Of a DNA stretch of 64,000 bases, positions 48,461-59,246 are shown one piece after another. The stretch is from Amia ocellicauda (lineage: Eukaryota > Chordata > Actinopteri > Amiiformes > Amiidae). The stretch spans positions 5,549,920 through 5,613,919 of the forward strand of contig NC_089851.1 in NCBI RefSeq assembly GCF_036373705.1. The letters run 5' to 3'. Made by a program: the position numbers and the translations under genes. The notes below the pieces were generated by a model, which ran no database searches, was not told the origin of the DNA, and worked only from the letters and a program-made list of their open reading frames with translations. The first letter of the stretch is position 1; every line of letters begins with the position of its first letter.

Positions 48461-50955
48461 GATCATAACTTCCAAGTCTAGCTGTTTATGTTTTTTTTTA
48501 AAGGATATAATGTATTCAGGTCAAGAATGTGTCAATTCAAATAATGACAATGAGTCCACTGGAGCCATATTGCACTGAATGTCCTGTACTGCACATTCAG
48601 GAAGCAACACACAATCAGTTTGTTTATTGGAAACTTAAAAGCATATTATCACGGGTGGTAGTGACAGTTAATCCCTTAAATCTTTGACCAGGCCACCCTG
48701 AGGATTACTGAGGATGGGGACCCTCAACACTACCCCCAACAAGCCCTCAATAAAGCCCCTTCCCATCCGCACAGTGCCTTGTGTCTTTGCCAAGCCTCCT
48801 GCCTCCTCTCTACTGTGTGTCGACACAGGGCGAGCTGAACAACAGCTGCAAGGAAAGGTATCACTTCACTTCACAGCCTTTTCCCCGAAGCCGCTTCCAG
48901 CCCTGCCAGGTGCCGCCTCTTCTCTCTCTCTGCCGGTGCTGGTGCCGTCTATCCCTGCAGCCCGACTAACTGAAAAGGGAAACAGGTGTGTGCGAGTCTC
49001 TGGATTGGGAGCCGGCCAACGCCCTGACCGGCAGGTGTGCCTTTCAGTCAGTCACTTGGCTCCTAGAAAGAAAAAAACAGGCAACAACCACAATTAATGA
49101 GATATGCAAACAATCATTAGTGAACGGAAACCAAAAGAAAAGGAATAATCGATTAAGAAACACTTTAACCTCTCTATTTATTTCCTCTTCCAATTACTCA
49201 CAACACATCCAATTAACATCATAGATTACTACGTTTTCTCAGGCTGTCATATCTGGTTGAGCATTTTTCTCCCCAGCTGCGCAGACACTAGAGGCATCAA
49301 TGAGTTACCAAAGGCCATTATATTAATGCACTATAACAAGGGAAGGCACATATCACTGTTCCAACTGCAATAAATAACTGATTGAAATATTTATAAAACA
49401 CAAATATGTTATCGCAACCCTCCAGAGAGAAATATCTATGAACCAAACAATACAAAGGTGCAGAAACAGTCAGAAATAAACAGTTTCTTTGCACCAGCTG
49501 ACAAAGGATGTCAGTAAAATTGAAGACAAGAGCAAATGACAAAGAATTCTTGAGGCAACAAGTATTAAATACGTCCCAACTGCCAGACACACCAGCGAAC
49601 ATCTCTATGCAACTATTTATAGATTTAGCGTAGGCGGTTACAAAGTCAGTTTATTTGTACACAGGTGTTTGCTATGTAATGAAAACAAATTCACATTCTG
49701 CTACACAAATGGATTTGAATGTCATTAAAGACAGAAATCCGTTGATTGATTTACTGTAATTGCTGGTAACAACACAGGGAAAATAAAGAGCAGATGGAGG
49801 GGTTACCAGATTTGCTACAGCTCCAGCCATCGCCACTGTTAGCGACTTTCCATCAGTAATAATAATCCGGTCATTGTGTTGTCATGGTACTATTCTCCCG
49901 TTGGTACTTCAGGAAAGCAGTTTTAGACTTCATTACTCTGTTAATGACTCCCACTTTTATTTATTAGTGCCGAGGAGGATATTACTGGTATGTTTTATTA
50001 GTCATGATATTATTATTATTATTTTTCACTTCTGGGACTTGCACTCACAGAGAACATAATGTGATAAGAGGACCTCCTCTAGATCGTTTTATTATTAATT
50101 ACCTGCTCAAGTTGTAGAAGCTAATTCAGTGGGATTCTTGAAAAATCATCACAATGAGGTTGTTGGAAAAGTGAAATACAGGCAACGAAACACGTAAGAT
50201 GTCACACAAGTGTGGAAAATGGGTGGCAATCTTGAAATTGAATATATAGTGAAGAAATATTTCCTACAGAAGCACAGTCATTCTGCTTCCATTGCACAGC
50301 TCCTGGATTTGAAATGCACATCTGATGAGAAGTCAAATTTGAATCTAATCTCGTCTTAAATCTTTGTCGGGGGGATCCCAGCGCATGTACTCATGCATTA
50401 TCTGACACTATCATGACAGTCTGCTTTGCCTCGTGCTGTCAGGAAAGATTCACCACCAAACCTCATGCAAGTTTATCTCTAAATTAACCTTTGAATTCGT
50501 GCACCTTTGACATGTTTTTTACAGTTTAATTGACAGCATCCCACGTGCCTTCACTGTGCTTATAGACAACCACAGTAGGTGATATTGTAAATGAAGCTTC
50601 ACCTAGTGACATCCTACATGAACACAACGTGACAAACAGGAGCTCTTTGCTGCTTTGCTATAGCAGATATTTTTGTAGTTTTTTGGGGAGACAATAAACC
50701 AGATGTGACCAGAAGTCTGCCTCTTTGATAGAACTGTTCGAGTCACAGACAGCTGAAGACTAGAGACACGTGCTAAATGGGTGTAAAAACATAATTAGCT
50801 CAATTAGGTAGTACAAAGCTCAACCAGTTGAAGACACTGTGGCTCTTAAACATTTCGTCTCGTGCTCCTCTCCAGTAACTCACCAGTAAACCGAGCTTCC
50901 CACCTGTGGAGCGGATATTAAAGAAAGTCAGAAAGGCCCTTTCCATAAACAGGTC
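48461..50955. other. Intergenic region, no gene recognised
   Basis: An open frame at 48714-49097 has no recognisable domain or splice context and is probably chance. The rest is AT-rich with no named repeat or RNA gene that I can see. Confidence 0.55.
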
Positions 50956-51615
50956 ATGAATTCTAGTCAATATAAAACCCTGCCAACTTCAATTATAGTT
51001 ATAGCTTCCAGCCTCTCTCTCCAGGCCTGCCTTACAACGGAGGTTTACAATAATACCAACGCAACGTTTGCAGGTTGTTGGCCGCGTTGCCACGAGTTCA
51101 CAGGAAATATTCCAGCATTTCCAAATAAAAAGCATCGTCTCAGCACATCTTATGGCGGTCGGGGTGACGTCAGTCCAGAAGATGACTGTTTCCTATTCAC
51201 GTTGCAACTACACAGCCCTGACAATTTCGTTACGGTCGTGCATGTGTCACCGTTGTCAGCCATTGCAAGATTAAAGTCTATTATTACTCTGCTTAGATGG
51301 GATAATCTGCCTCCTTCATATATCGATAGGATCCTCCCAATGGGATTCATAGAGGAGCAGAACTTAGATCAAGTAAAGATAATAGCTCACTTTTATCAAT
51401 TTTATCTTAAGGACCTTTCAGAACAGCTTTTATCTGGAATATACTTAAAGAACCCGGGCCTGAGAAGACCATTAACAGTTTGTAATGTTAATACTCTCGA
51501 CTATAGCTCTACTACAATAACAGATTACTGTATTAAGATGTTATTGACAGCACTTCTGATGGTGCTTCTCATCAGCAGCATCGTAATCATTTTGATTTGT
51601 CTGGACAGGAAGTAG
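50956..51615 (+). CDS. Unidentified secreted/type I membrane protein ORF (219 aa)
   Basis: This is a single open frame of 219 codons with coding-like composition and no family that I recognise. A hydrophobic segment at residues 9-24 (LPTSIIVIASSLSLQA) could be a signal peptide. The ectodomain has two N-glycosylation sequons near residue 32 (NNT, NAT), a CWPRC motif at residues 41-45, Cys78, and further Cys near 176 and 192. Residues about 193-216 form a single membrane helix (LLTALLMVLLISSIVIILIC) followed by a short basic tail (LDRK). A good acceptor (CTCTCTCCAG at 51024) lies inside the frame, so the real exon may begin at 51025 with an upstream exon giving another signal peptide. A TATAAAA at 50971 is after the ATG and may be chance. 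No neighbouring exon was identified. Confidence 0.5.
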   Translation: MNSSQYKTLPTSIIVIASSLSLQACLTTEVYNNTNATFAGCWPRCHEFTGNIPAFPNKKHRLSTSYGGRGDVSPEDDCFLFTLQLHSPDNFVTVVHVSPLSAIARLKSIITLLRWDNLPPSYIDRILPMGFIEEQNLDQVKIIAHFYQFYLKDLSEQLLSGIYLKNPGLRRPLTVCNVNTLDYSSTTITDYCIKMLLTALLMVLLISSIVIILICLDRK

Positions 51616-52817
51616 TTTGTTCTGACGATCAGTCCTGTATCAGTGCTATAAAGCTGGAGGTCAAGTATTGAAGTCACATTGAAGGCTGTCTATCTGTATG
51701 AATTAGTAAAGATAGCCCCCTGAATGTACGCGAGAACAACACAGAGGCATCACAAGAAAACATGAGATGATAGGAAGCAGGCATCTGGAGCAGGGAGTCA
51801 TAAAACTGTATCTTAGTAATCCCATCAAGGTTTTGAGATGCATACAATTATTTATTTAGTGCATAATGAACATACTATTAACTATTCATCATCCTGTCAT
51901 ATCACTGTCACGAATGTGATCTGTTGCTGCTCGGGTAATAAGCATTACCTCCATGCTATGAATATATTTCAGGACTTAGTCATATTAATATTCAGTCATG
52001 TAACACATTCATCACAAAAGGGAACCTGAATGGCACTGCTGTTGCATCTGATGGAAGTTGAAATGGGACAATGGTCATTAATCGATTAAACCACGTTTGT
52101 CGTAGGTTTACTGTCTTTAAATTCTCTATTAATTGTATAACTTTATTTAGCTCTCTATTAACTTTAATGTCTGCTAGAAGCATCCACATTATTCTAAAAC
52201 TACACACACACACACACACACAAAATACAGGGCACCTTTTACATTAGAATTGTTTTAGGATTATTCAGAATACATGGTAATATATTACAGGTTTTTTAAA
52301 GAAGGTCCTCACTGATTAATTGGTTTTCTGCACAGGGGTATGGCGTCTTCAGATTGTGTAATGGTATTTTATCCCTAATCACTTACCTTGAAGCAGAATG
52401 CACCCTCAATCCTATGGATTATGCAGATTAAATTTGATTCGGCGCTGCACCTGCTCACTAAATTGGCTATTTCATTTATCTCTGGTCAGCATCCTACAGG
52501 AATGTGGATTTCATTGTGTCGTCTCCCTGCTGCTTAACAGTCCGCACTTAAGATGCCACAAAATGTCTACAAGCTTAGTTCTTATGCAAAGCCAAACCTT
52601 AAACAATTTTCTGAGCCCAGAACTTGAAATGAATTATAAATTGGAGGAAAAAAATCCTTTGTGGGGGATTGCAAATGTCTTATATTGAGTTGAGTTTGGG
52701 AAGGACTACACATGCAAATTATAATGAATAAATAAATAAAATATCTCCACCTTCTGCAGAAAGACATTGGGCAGGAAGCAACATGGCACAATTGCACCAA
52801 AAATATAGCAAGTGTAG

Positions 52818-52818
<1 letters not shown>
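51616..52818. other. Intergenic region, no gene recognised
   Basis: A (CA)n stretch lies at about 52203-52222. No coding region, RNA gene or transposon was recognised. Confidence 0.55.

Positions 52819-52884
<66 letters not shown>
52819..52884. repeat. (TA)n microsatellite at a transposon target
   Basis: This is a TA run of about 65 bases that ends exactly where the Tc1-like element begins. A shorter TA run follows the right end of the element (54149-54160), consistent with insertion into a TA tract. Confidence 0.95.
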
Positions 52885-52887
<3 letters not shown>

Positions 52888-53112
52888 TAACCTAAAGGAT
52901 TATTAGGAACACCTGTTCAATTTCTCATTAATGCAATTATCTAACCAACCAATCACATGGCAGTTGCTTCAATGCATTTAGGGGTGTGGTCCTGGTCAAG
53001 ACAATCTCCTGAACTCCAAACTGAATGTCTGAATGGGAAAGAAAGGTGATTTAAGCAATTTTGAGCGTGGCATGGTTGTTGGTGCCAGACGGGCCGGTCT
53101 GAGTATTTCACT

Positions 53113-53160
53113 GTATATTCTGTATATTCTGTATATTCTGTATATTCTGTATATATTCTG
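53113..53160. repeat. TGTATATTC tandem repeat inside the transposase gene
   Basis: About four to five copies of a nine-base unit interrupt the helix-turn-helix coding part of the Tc1-like element and shift its frame. Confidence 0.85.
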
Positions 53161-53237
53161 CTCAGTTACTGGGATTTTCACACACAACCATTTCTAGGGT
53201 TTACAAAGAATGGTGTGAAAAGGGAAAAACATCCAGT

Positions 53238-54116
53238 ATGCGGCAGTCCTGTGGGCGAAAATGCCTTGTTGATGCTAGAGGTCAGAGAAGAATGGGCCGA
53301 CTGATTCAAGCTGATAGAAGAGCAACTTTGACTGAAATAACCACTCGTTACAACCGAGGTATGCAGCAAAGCATTTGTGAAGCCACAACACGTACAACCT
53401 TGAGGCAGATGGGCTACAACAGCAGAAGACCCCACCGGGTACCACTCATCTCCACTACAAATAGGAAAAAGAGGCTACAATTTGCACAAGCTCGCCAAAA
53501 TTGGACAGTTGAAGACTGGAAAAATGTTGCCTGGTCTGATGAGTCTCGATTTCTGTTGAGACATTCAGATGGTAGAGTCAGAATTTGGCGTAAACAGAAT
53601 GAGAACATGGATCCATCATGCCTTGTTACCACTGTGCAGGCTGGTGGTGGTGGTGTAATGGTGTGGGGGATGTTTTCTTGGCATACTTTAGGCCCCTTAG
53701 TGCCAATTGGGCATTGTTTAAATGCCACGGCCTACCTGAGCATTGTTTCTGACCATGTCCATCCCTTTATGACCACCATGTACCCATCCTCTGATGGCTA
53801 CTTCCAGCAGGATAATGCACCGTGTCACAAAGGTCGAATCATTTCAAATTGGTTTCTTGAACATGACAATGAGTTCACTGTACTAAACTGGCCCCCACAG
53901 TCACCAGATCTCAACCCAATAGAGCATCTTTGGGATGTGGTGGAACGGGAGCTTCGTGCCCTGGATGTGCATCCCACAAATCTCCATCAACTGCAAGATG
54001 CTATCCTATCAATATGGGCCAACATTTCTAAAGAATGCTTTCAGCACCTTGTTGAATCAATGCCACGTAGAATTAAGGCAGTTCTGAAGGCGAAAGGGGG
54101 TCAAACACAGTATTAG
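53238..54116 (+). pseudogene. Tc1/mariner transposase, catalytic domain intact, N-terminus frameshifted
   Basis: The open 292-aa frame carries the linker region (RQSCGRKCLVDARGQRRMGR), the first catalytic Asp in WSDESRF, the second in YFQQDNAPCH and the Glu in [12 protein letters not shown]. The spacing between the second Asp and the Glu is 36 residues, as in the DD36E (Incomer) branch, rather than 34 as in Sleeping Beauty-type elements. It ends MPRRIKAVLKAKGGQTQY. The true protein started upstream at about 53025, but the first helix-turn-helix is out of frame and disrupted by a short tandem repeat. Usual length is about 340 aa. Confidence 0.88.
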
Positions 54117-54160
54117 TATGGTGTTCCTAATAATCCTTTAGGTGAGTGTATATATATATA

Positions 54161-56180
54161 TGAATATTAAATTGTAGGGATAACTGACACAATACAAAGG
54201 CTTACAGACAGGTTACAGGTTTAAAAGGTGATTATTATTAGAACCTATTACCATATCTATTTCAGGATTAGGCTGCGGAATTTATTCTCTCATATATATC
54301 AGATTCACAGTCAGATAGGAGAACATCTTCAATCTGTGAAGCAACTGCAAAACAACTGCATGAAGACCTTGCCTGTGCTGACTGAAGATTGCATTTAGAG
54401 GTTTATTTGAAGGATGAGTGACCAAATGCAGTGTTAAAGAACAGATCTGTTTGCATCGGGTTAGAGAATCCTGTTTTAAAGCCTCTTCTGAGCATTTATT
54501 TATCATAAAACTGGCAAAGGAGTAACTAAAGTTAAGCCTCTGCCCTCCAGAGACAGATGCCCCTTCCATGCTCAGCAATCCCACGTGTTATTGCTTTCCT
54601 AGGCTGTTGCTCAGTGTTCGCCATAGAGCTCCTTCACAGGTCAGGATTTTGCATTTGTTATGTAACCAGGATTTGCAAGAAACACGCAACCCTTCACAAT
54701 TTTGACTTTTCTCTTCTCTTGACTTTATTTGAAACAGTCATTCGGTGACTAAGTAGTTTAATCAAAAGTGTTCATGCAAAACAGGGAGAAATTGACTTGT
54801 AAAGTTCACCCACACCCTATGTTCATTACTTTAATCAACTGTAATATCTACAGTTTCAATTTGAAGGGTGTATAGCCTTAGCTTGAATCTGAACAACACT
54901 AAAACACTACTAATTTTCCATAATGTAAATGAGACCTTAATAGCTTTATTTATTTATTTTACTGATTTGAATCCATTACAAAATGACATTTTAGACTAAT
55001 GTTTCTGCATTTTAATTACATTGCCTGAAGCTACTAAAGACAGTAGGGGGGGAATAATTTGCATGTCTTTTCATGGTTGGAAGATTTCCAAATCAGCAGA
55101 GATTTTTACCTTGGAAACTACAAATAAATAAATACACGTCGATTGTGGCACATTGTCATGGCCACCAAAAATTACGATGATTGCGGATGATGGCGGTGAA
55201 AATGAAACTCTGAACCTTGAGCTGGCCTTTTCATTTAAACATGTTCCCATCTTGAATCCAGCTTAGAGCCAAAGTAATCAGGACCAAATAGTTATCGACT
55301 CGGCAACTTTGTGAACATGGAGGGACCTTGTGTTTATTATAGATTATATATATATTTAATGTATATTATGACAGAATACTCAATTTTTAATTGGTTTAAT
55401 GTTTTTACAATGTGACATTGCTATGATGTCATTATTGGACAATATCATTCAGACCTTGTTTATTTCTTATAATTCCAGTCACCACAGATGCAAATAAGGG
55501 GGCCTTTCTTGAGTTGTGAGAAAATATGCCAAAACCAACAAGTCTTACAATAAATTCCATAATGTTTTTACACAATTTATACTATTAAACAGTCAAATAT
55601 ACCATCATGGCACAGTCTTTTTTGAGGCTATGAACCAAAAACACACAGATCTGAAATTCCAGAACCTGTTCTTGGTCTTTTTTCGGAGATGTCTTGTTTT
55701 TATTCTTTACCAATGACACACACTGCCATGGGAACAGACCGCTGCTTTGGAAATAGTTTGCAACGCATCAAAACCACTGACCACCGCCCTGTTTTTAGAA
55801 ACTAAACTGGAGGAGATTGGAGATGTTTCCACAGCACTTTGAGCATCATATGGTGTTCATGAGGAACTCGTCTTAAAGTGGCACTTGACAGTGCAGGATA
55901 TCCGTCTCAGGATGAGAATCTAATCGGGGGGAAAAACTTAAAATCTCAACATTTACTCTGAAGGATTTTCAAAAGTTTTTTTCTCCTAAAGACTAAAATA
56001 TAATAATGATAGATTGCATTGATGTTCAACATAATACCTCAGAATACCTTGAGCTGATTTTTGGCAGCTTTGCAGATGGTTAATAAACTGAAATCTCTTC
56101 TATATCACAAGTCAAGACCTGCATGAACTGATAAAGATCATCCTCCAGAGTGAAAGTACTCAGTTATGTCAAATTATGTC

Positions 56181-56211
<31 letters not shown>

Positions 56212-56400
56212 CAGCTTCCTAAATGATAGCATTACATATATATTAAATGTTTTTAATTCCACCATGGATAAAAGCATCCTTTTAATTTAGTGTAAGCACA
56301 ATACATTATTCAATTTAGATTAGCAGCATGTATGTCAAAAATACCCAGGTTTAAATGTATTTTAATATCAAATACAAAAAGTTCTAAACATTAAAACTGT
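54161..56400. other. Intergenic region, no gene recognised
   Basis: AT-rich sequence with an (AAT)n run at about 56182-56202. No coding region, RNA gene or named transposon was recognised. Confidence 0.55.
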
Positions 56401-59246
56401 TTTGGAAATTGGTTTCCTATAACCACTTGTATTTTGTATAACAATTTTATGGCATGGCAGTAAACATTTACATCTCATCTCACTTCAATAAACTAGAATG
56501 ATTTCAGGTCTCAAGGCTACAATAAACTCTGTAGAGAGATCAATAATAAATCAGCGAATTTTACCAAAATCCATCTTTCTAAATTAGCAGTGAATACTTT
56601 ATCTGCATTGAAACCTTGTAGTTGAAACACACTCGTAAAATTTAAAAATGACAACAGGAAAATCAATCAAAGTTTGGACATTTATTTGAAGTGATGGAAA
56701 CATTGTCATATTGCTTGTATGAAATGAAAACAGCTTTATAAACAATGATTTCTTTACAGTGAAAAAGTAAAAAATATGAAGCAGCAATCTTTGCTCTGCA
56801 GTACCTTTTAAGCAAAAAAGAGAAAAGTAAATCTGTACAACAGAAAAGGCAAAAGTAAGAACATTGTGAAGCAAAGCCTCAGATCAATAATACAATAATT
56901 GGAGTACATTAATAAATACCCAAGATTTGATGTCTTCATAACAAGCAATATTTGTACAAGAAAAAGACAACTTATTTACAAAACACTGCCTTCTTGTTGG
57001 CACAAAACTTAAATAAATTATAAAGAAAGCATATAAAGGCAAAGCGCACATATTTCCAAAGGTTCATTTTGTATTTTTTATATAAATTATATGCAGAGAA
57101 ACCGAGGAATGTGGAAATAAATATAATAGATAAGGGCCTGCATATGCATAATGCCTGTAACAAACAAAACGGTCGTAAAACCAGATTAGTATTGATAGGA
57201 TATGTAGTTGACTGTAGTGCCCTAAAAGTTTCAACACAGGGGAGATTTAATGCATGTTCACCCTCTGATATCGGCTCAGCGTCTTGGCCAGTGAATTAAT
57301 GTGAAACCAGCAGTTTATACCTAAAAAACAGGCAACATTCCTGTAACAAAAGTGAAAAGGGTTTATAAATAGTTTTCCCAACCATTACCAGGGATTCAAA
57401 ATTAATTATTTTCAGTAACTTTGCGACTGAACTCTATTTCAACCAAACATATTTTAAAGTACACATATGCGGATAGGTTGGTGTAGTTTTGAACAGCAAG
57501 ACGGGTTTACAAATAAGCGAATCCCTTTTGCCATCATAAAGACTTCAAATTCCGATTAATGCTTCAACACTATAGGCATATATTTATATTTATAGTTCTC
57601 TTTATATTACAAATGCTTCAAAATTGGAAAAGGTTTTATACAAGTATCTGATCCTTCTAAAATAATTTGTCCCCGATACACATTAGAATTTTTAAATTTA
57701 TTTTTAAATAAACAATTTAGTTACAAAAAATTAGAATAATTATTTTTGATATACACATTTTACGCAGCGATGCGATAGACCCATGTTTTATCACGATTAG
57801 AAGGTAGATCACTAGGATATTAGTACACAGTTCACAGTCCTACATCTGAATAAGGCCGTCCGTGCATTTCAGGGACTGTTTGAAATTGGTTCCTCTGCAT
57901 AACAGGCACATCCTTTGGTCACCGTCACCTGAATGACCAAATCTCTCATTTGATTTAATAAATAAAAAAAAAAATGAAATTAGGAAGATAATTTAAGCTG
58001 AAATGCATTTGTTGGTTTGTTTTAAAGAGGAAACTATAATTTGCTCTATGAATCTTCTCTGGATCTGCACAAAACTACGGACATCTATCCTCCGTGGATT
58101 CCCAGAACATCCAAGAGGGTTTCCTGTCCAAAAAGCCAACTGAACTGCAAAAAACTAAATGCTTGTATATTTGTTTTAGTTGGTAAACATGTCGAATAGA
58201 TGACTCTTTCAGGTCCACATTACACAACCACAGTGCTACTTGAAACATGTTTTTTTCCTTCTCCTCTTTCTTAAGTTCGGTGTTCATAAAATAAATACAG
58301 ATGCACAAAATAAATTAAAAGTACATGTAATACTTTTTTTTAGGTATTACAGAGTTATATTAGTTTTGTATCTCAAGTTAAGCTTCAGAAGAAATTAATT
58401 GGTAGCTCGTAATAAATAATAAATGCTCAGCATGGCGTACTACGTAAACACTTTGTACTGTTGTTCTGAAACCACAACAACATCGCCAGACAGACGGCTC
58501 TAAAGGGGCAGAGAGAGAAACGATGACCACAAAATACTTATTTCTGCAGCAGTTCATCGGGTTGAGATTTCACAGCTGACGTTGCTGCCCGGGGTCTCTT
58601 GCCACACACACACCACCGAAGTACCGTGTGCCCCATAATGGGAAATTGGGTGGAATACTGGTGTTCGATACATTTCAAGTGTCTTCCAGTCGGAACGATC
58701 ACACTGTTCTAGAATCACTGCAGTCAAATGACAATGGGCCTGTGGAACATGGCGTGCTTTTTAGGGCTAAATATGAAAACACTCAGATTGAATCACAGCT
58801 ATGGTCACAACACACTTCGCTGAAGAGTTCTAAGTCCCTGAGGCACACTTTGAATGATATTTAAAGATGACCCATATTTTTTTTAGTTTAAATAAAATAA
58901 ATTACAAAAAATGTGGCAGCTCCGCGTCTGAGGAAAATGTATTCCTGAGCTTCTTACAAAAAGGTATCAGAAGCTAACGTTACAGAGAAATTTAAGGACA
59001 GATCTATGAATTGACCCATTGACTTCTCCAGCTTTTCACAATGTTAGCTGCCATGTTGTACTGCAATGACAGTGGATTTGATTTACTAACATTTAGTAGG
59101 CCAACAAGAAATCGCATTAAAAAAAAAAAATCACAGCTTTCCTTAAAATCAAACATTTTGCTCTAAAACTGGTTGTTTAAAAATATATATACAGTCCTCA
59201 CTCAATTACAGATTTATATTGTCCATTTTGCACAGATTTCCGTTAT
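56401..59246 (-). other. Probable 3' untranslated/downstream region of csrnp1
   Basis: No coding region is seen. The stretch is very AT-rich and on the minus strand contains many ATTTA pentamers, as expected for an unstable immediate-early type mRNA. Several TTTATT words on the plus strand (AATAAA on the minus strand, for example near 57698 and 56683) could be polyadenylation signals, but I cannot say which is used. The extent of the true untranslated region is inferred. Confidence 0.35.

Larger units (their letters stand above)
52885..54148 (+). mobile_element. Tc1-like (DD36E-type) transposon, nearly full length
   Basis: A 1264-bp element with matching ends: left CACTAACCTAAAGGATTATT and right, inverted, CACTCACCTAAAGGATTATT, about 28 bases with one difference, flanked by TA. 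It encodes a transposase with a complete catalytic domain. The frame is broken twice in the N-terminal DNA-binding part: a one-base slip just after MSEWERK (about 53029-53045), and an expanded TGTATATTC tandem (about 53113-53160). This copy is therefore probably inactive, although the inverted repeats are well preserved. Confidence 0.9.

Noticed and set aside
48714-49097. 127-aa Pro/Ser-rich open frame
   Set aside because: No domain, no splice context and no recognisable promoter; GC-rich chance frame.
50971-50977. TATAAAA as promoter of the 219-aa ORF
   Set aside because: It lies inside the open frame, after the only plausible ATG, so it is more likely chance unless the real gene is spliced differently.
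52582-52887. 101-aa minus-strand frame with Tyr-Ile repeats
   Set aside because: It is driven by the (TA)n tract at 52819-52884.
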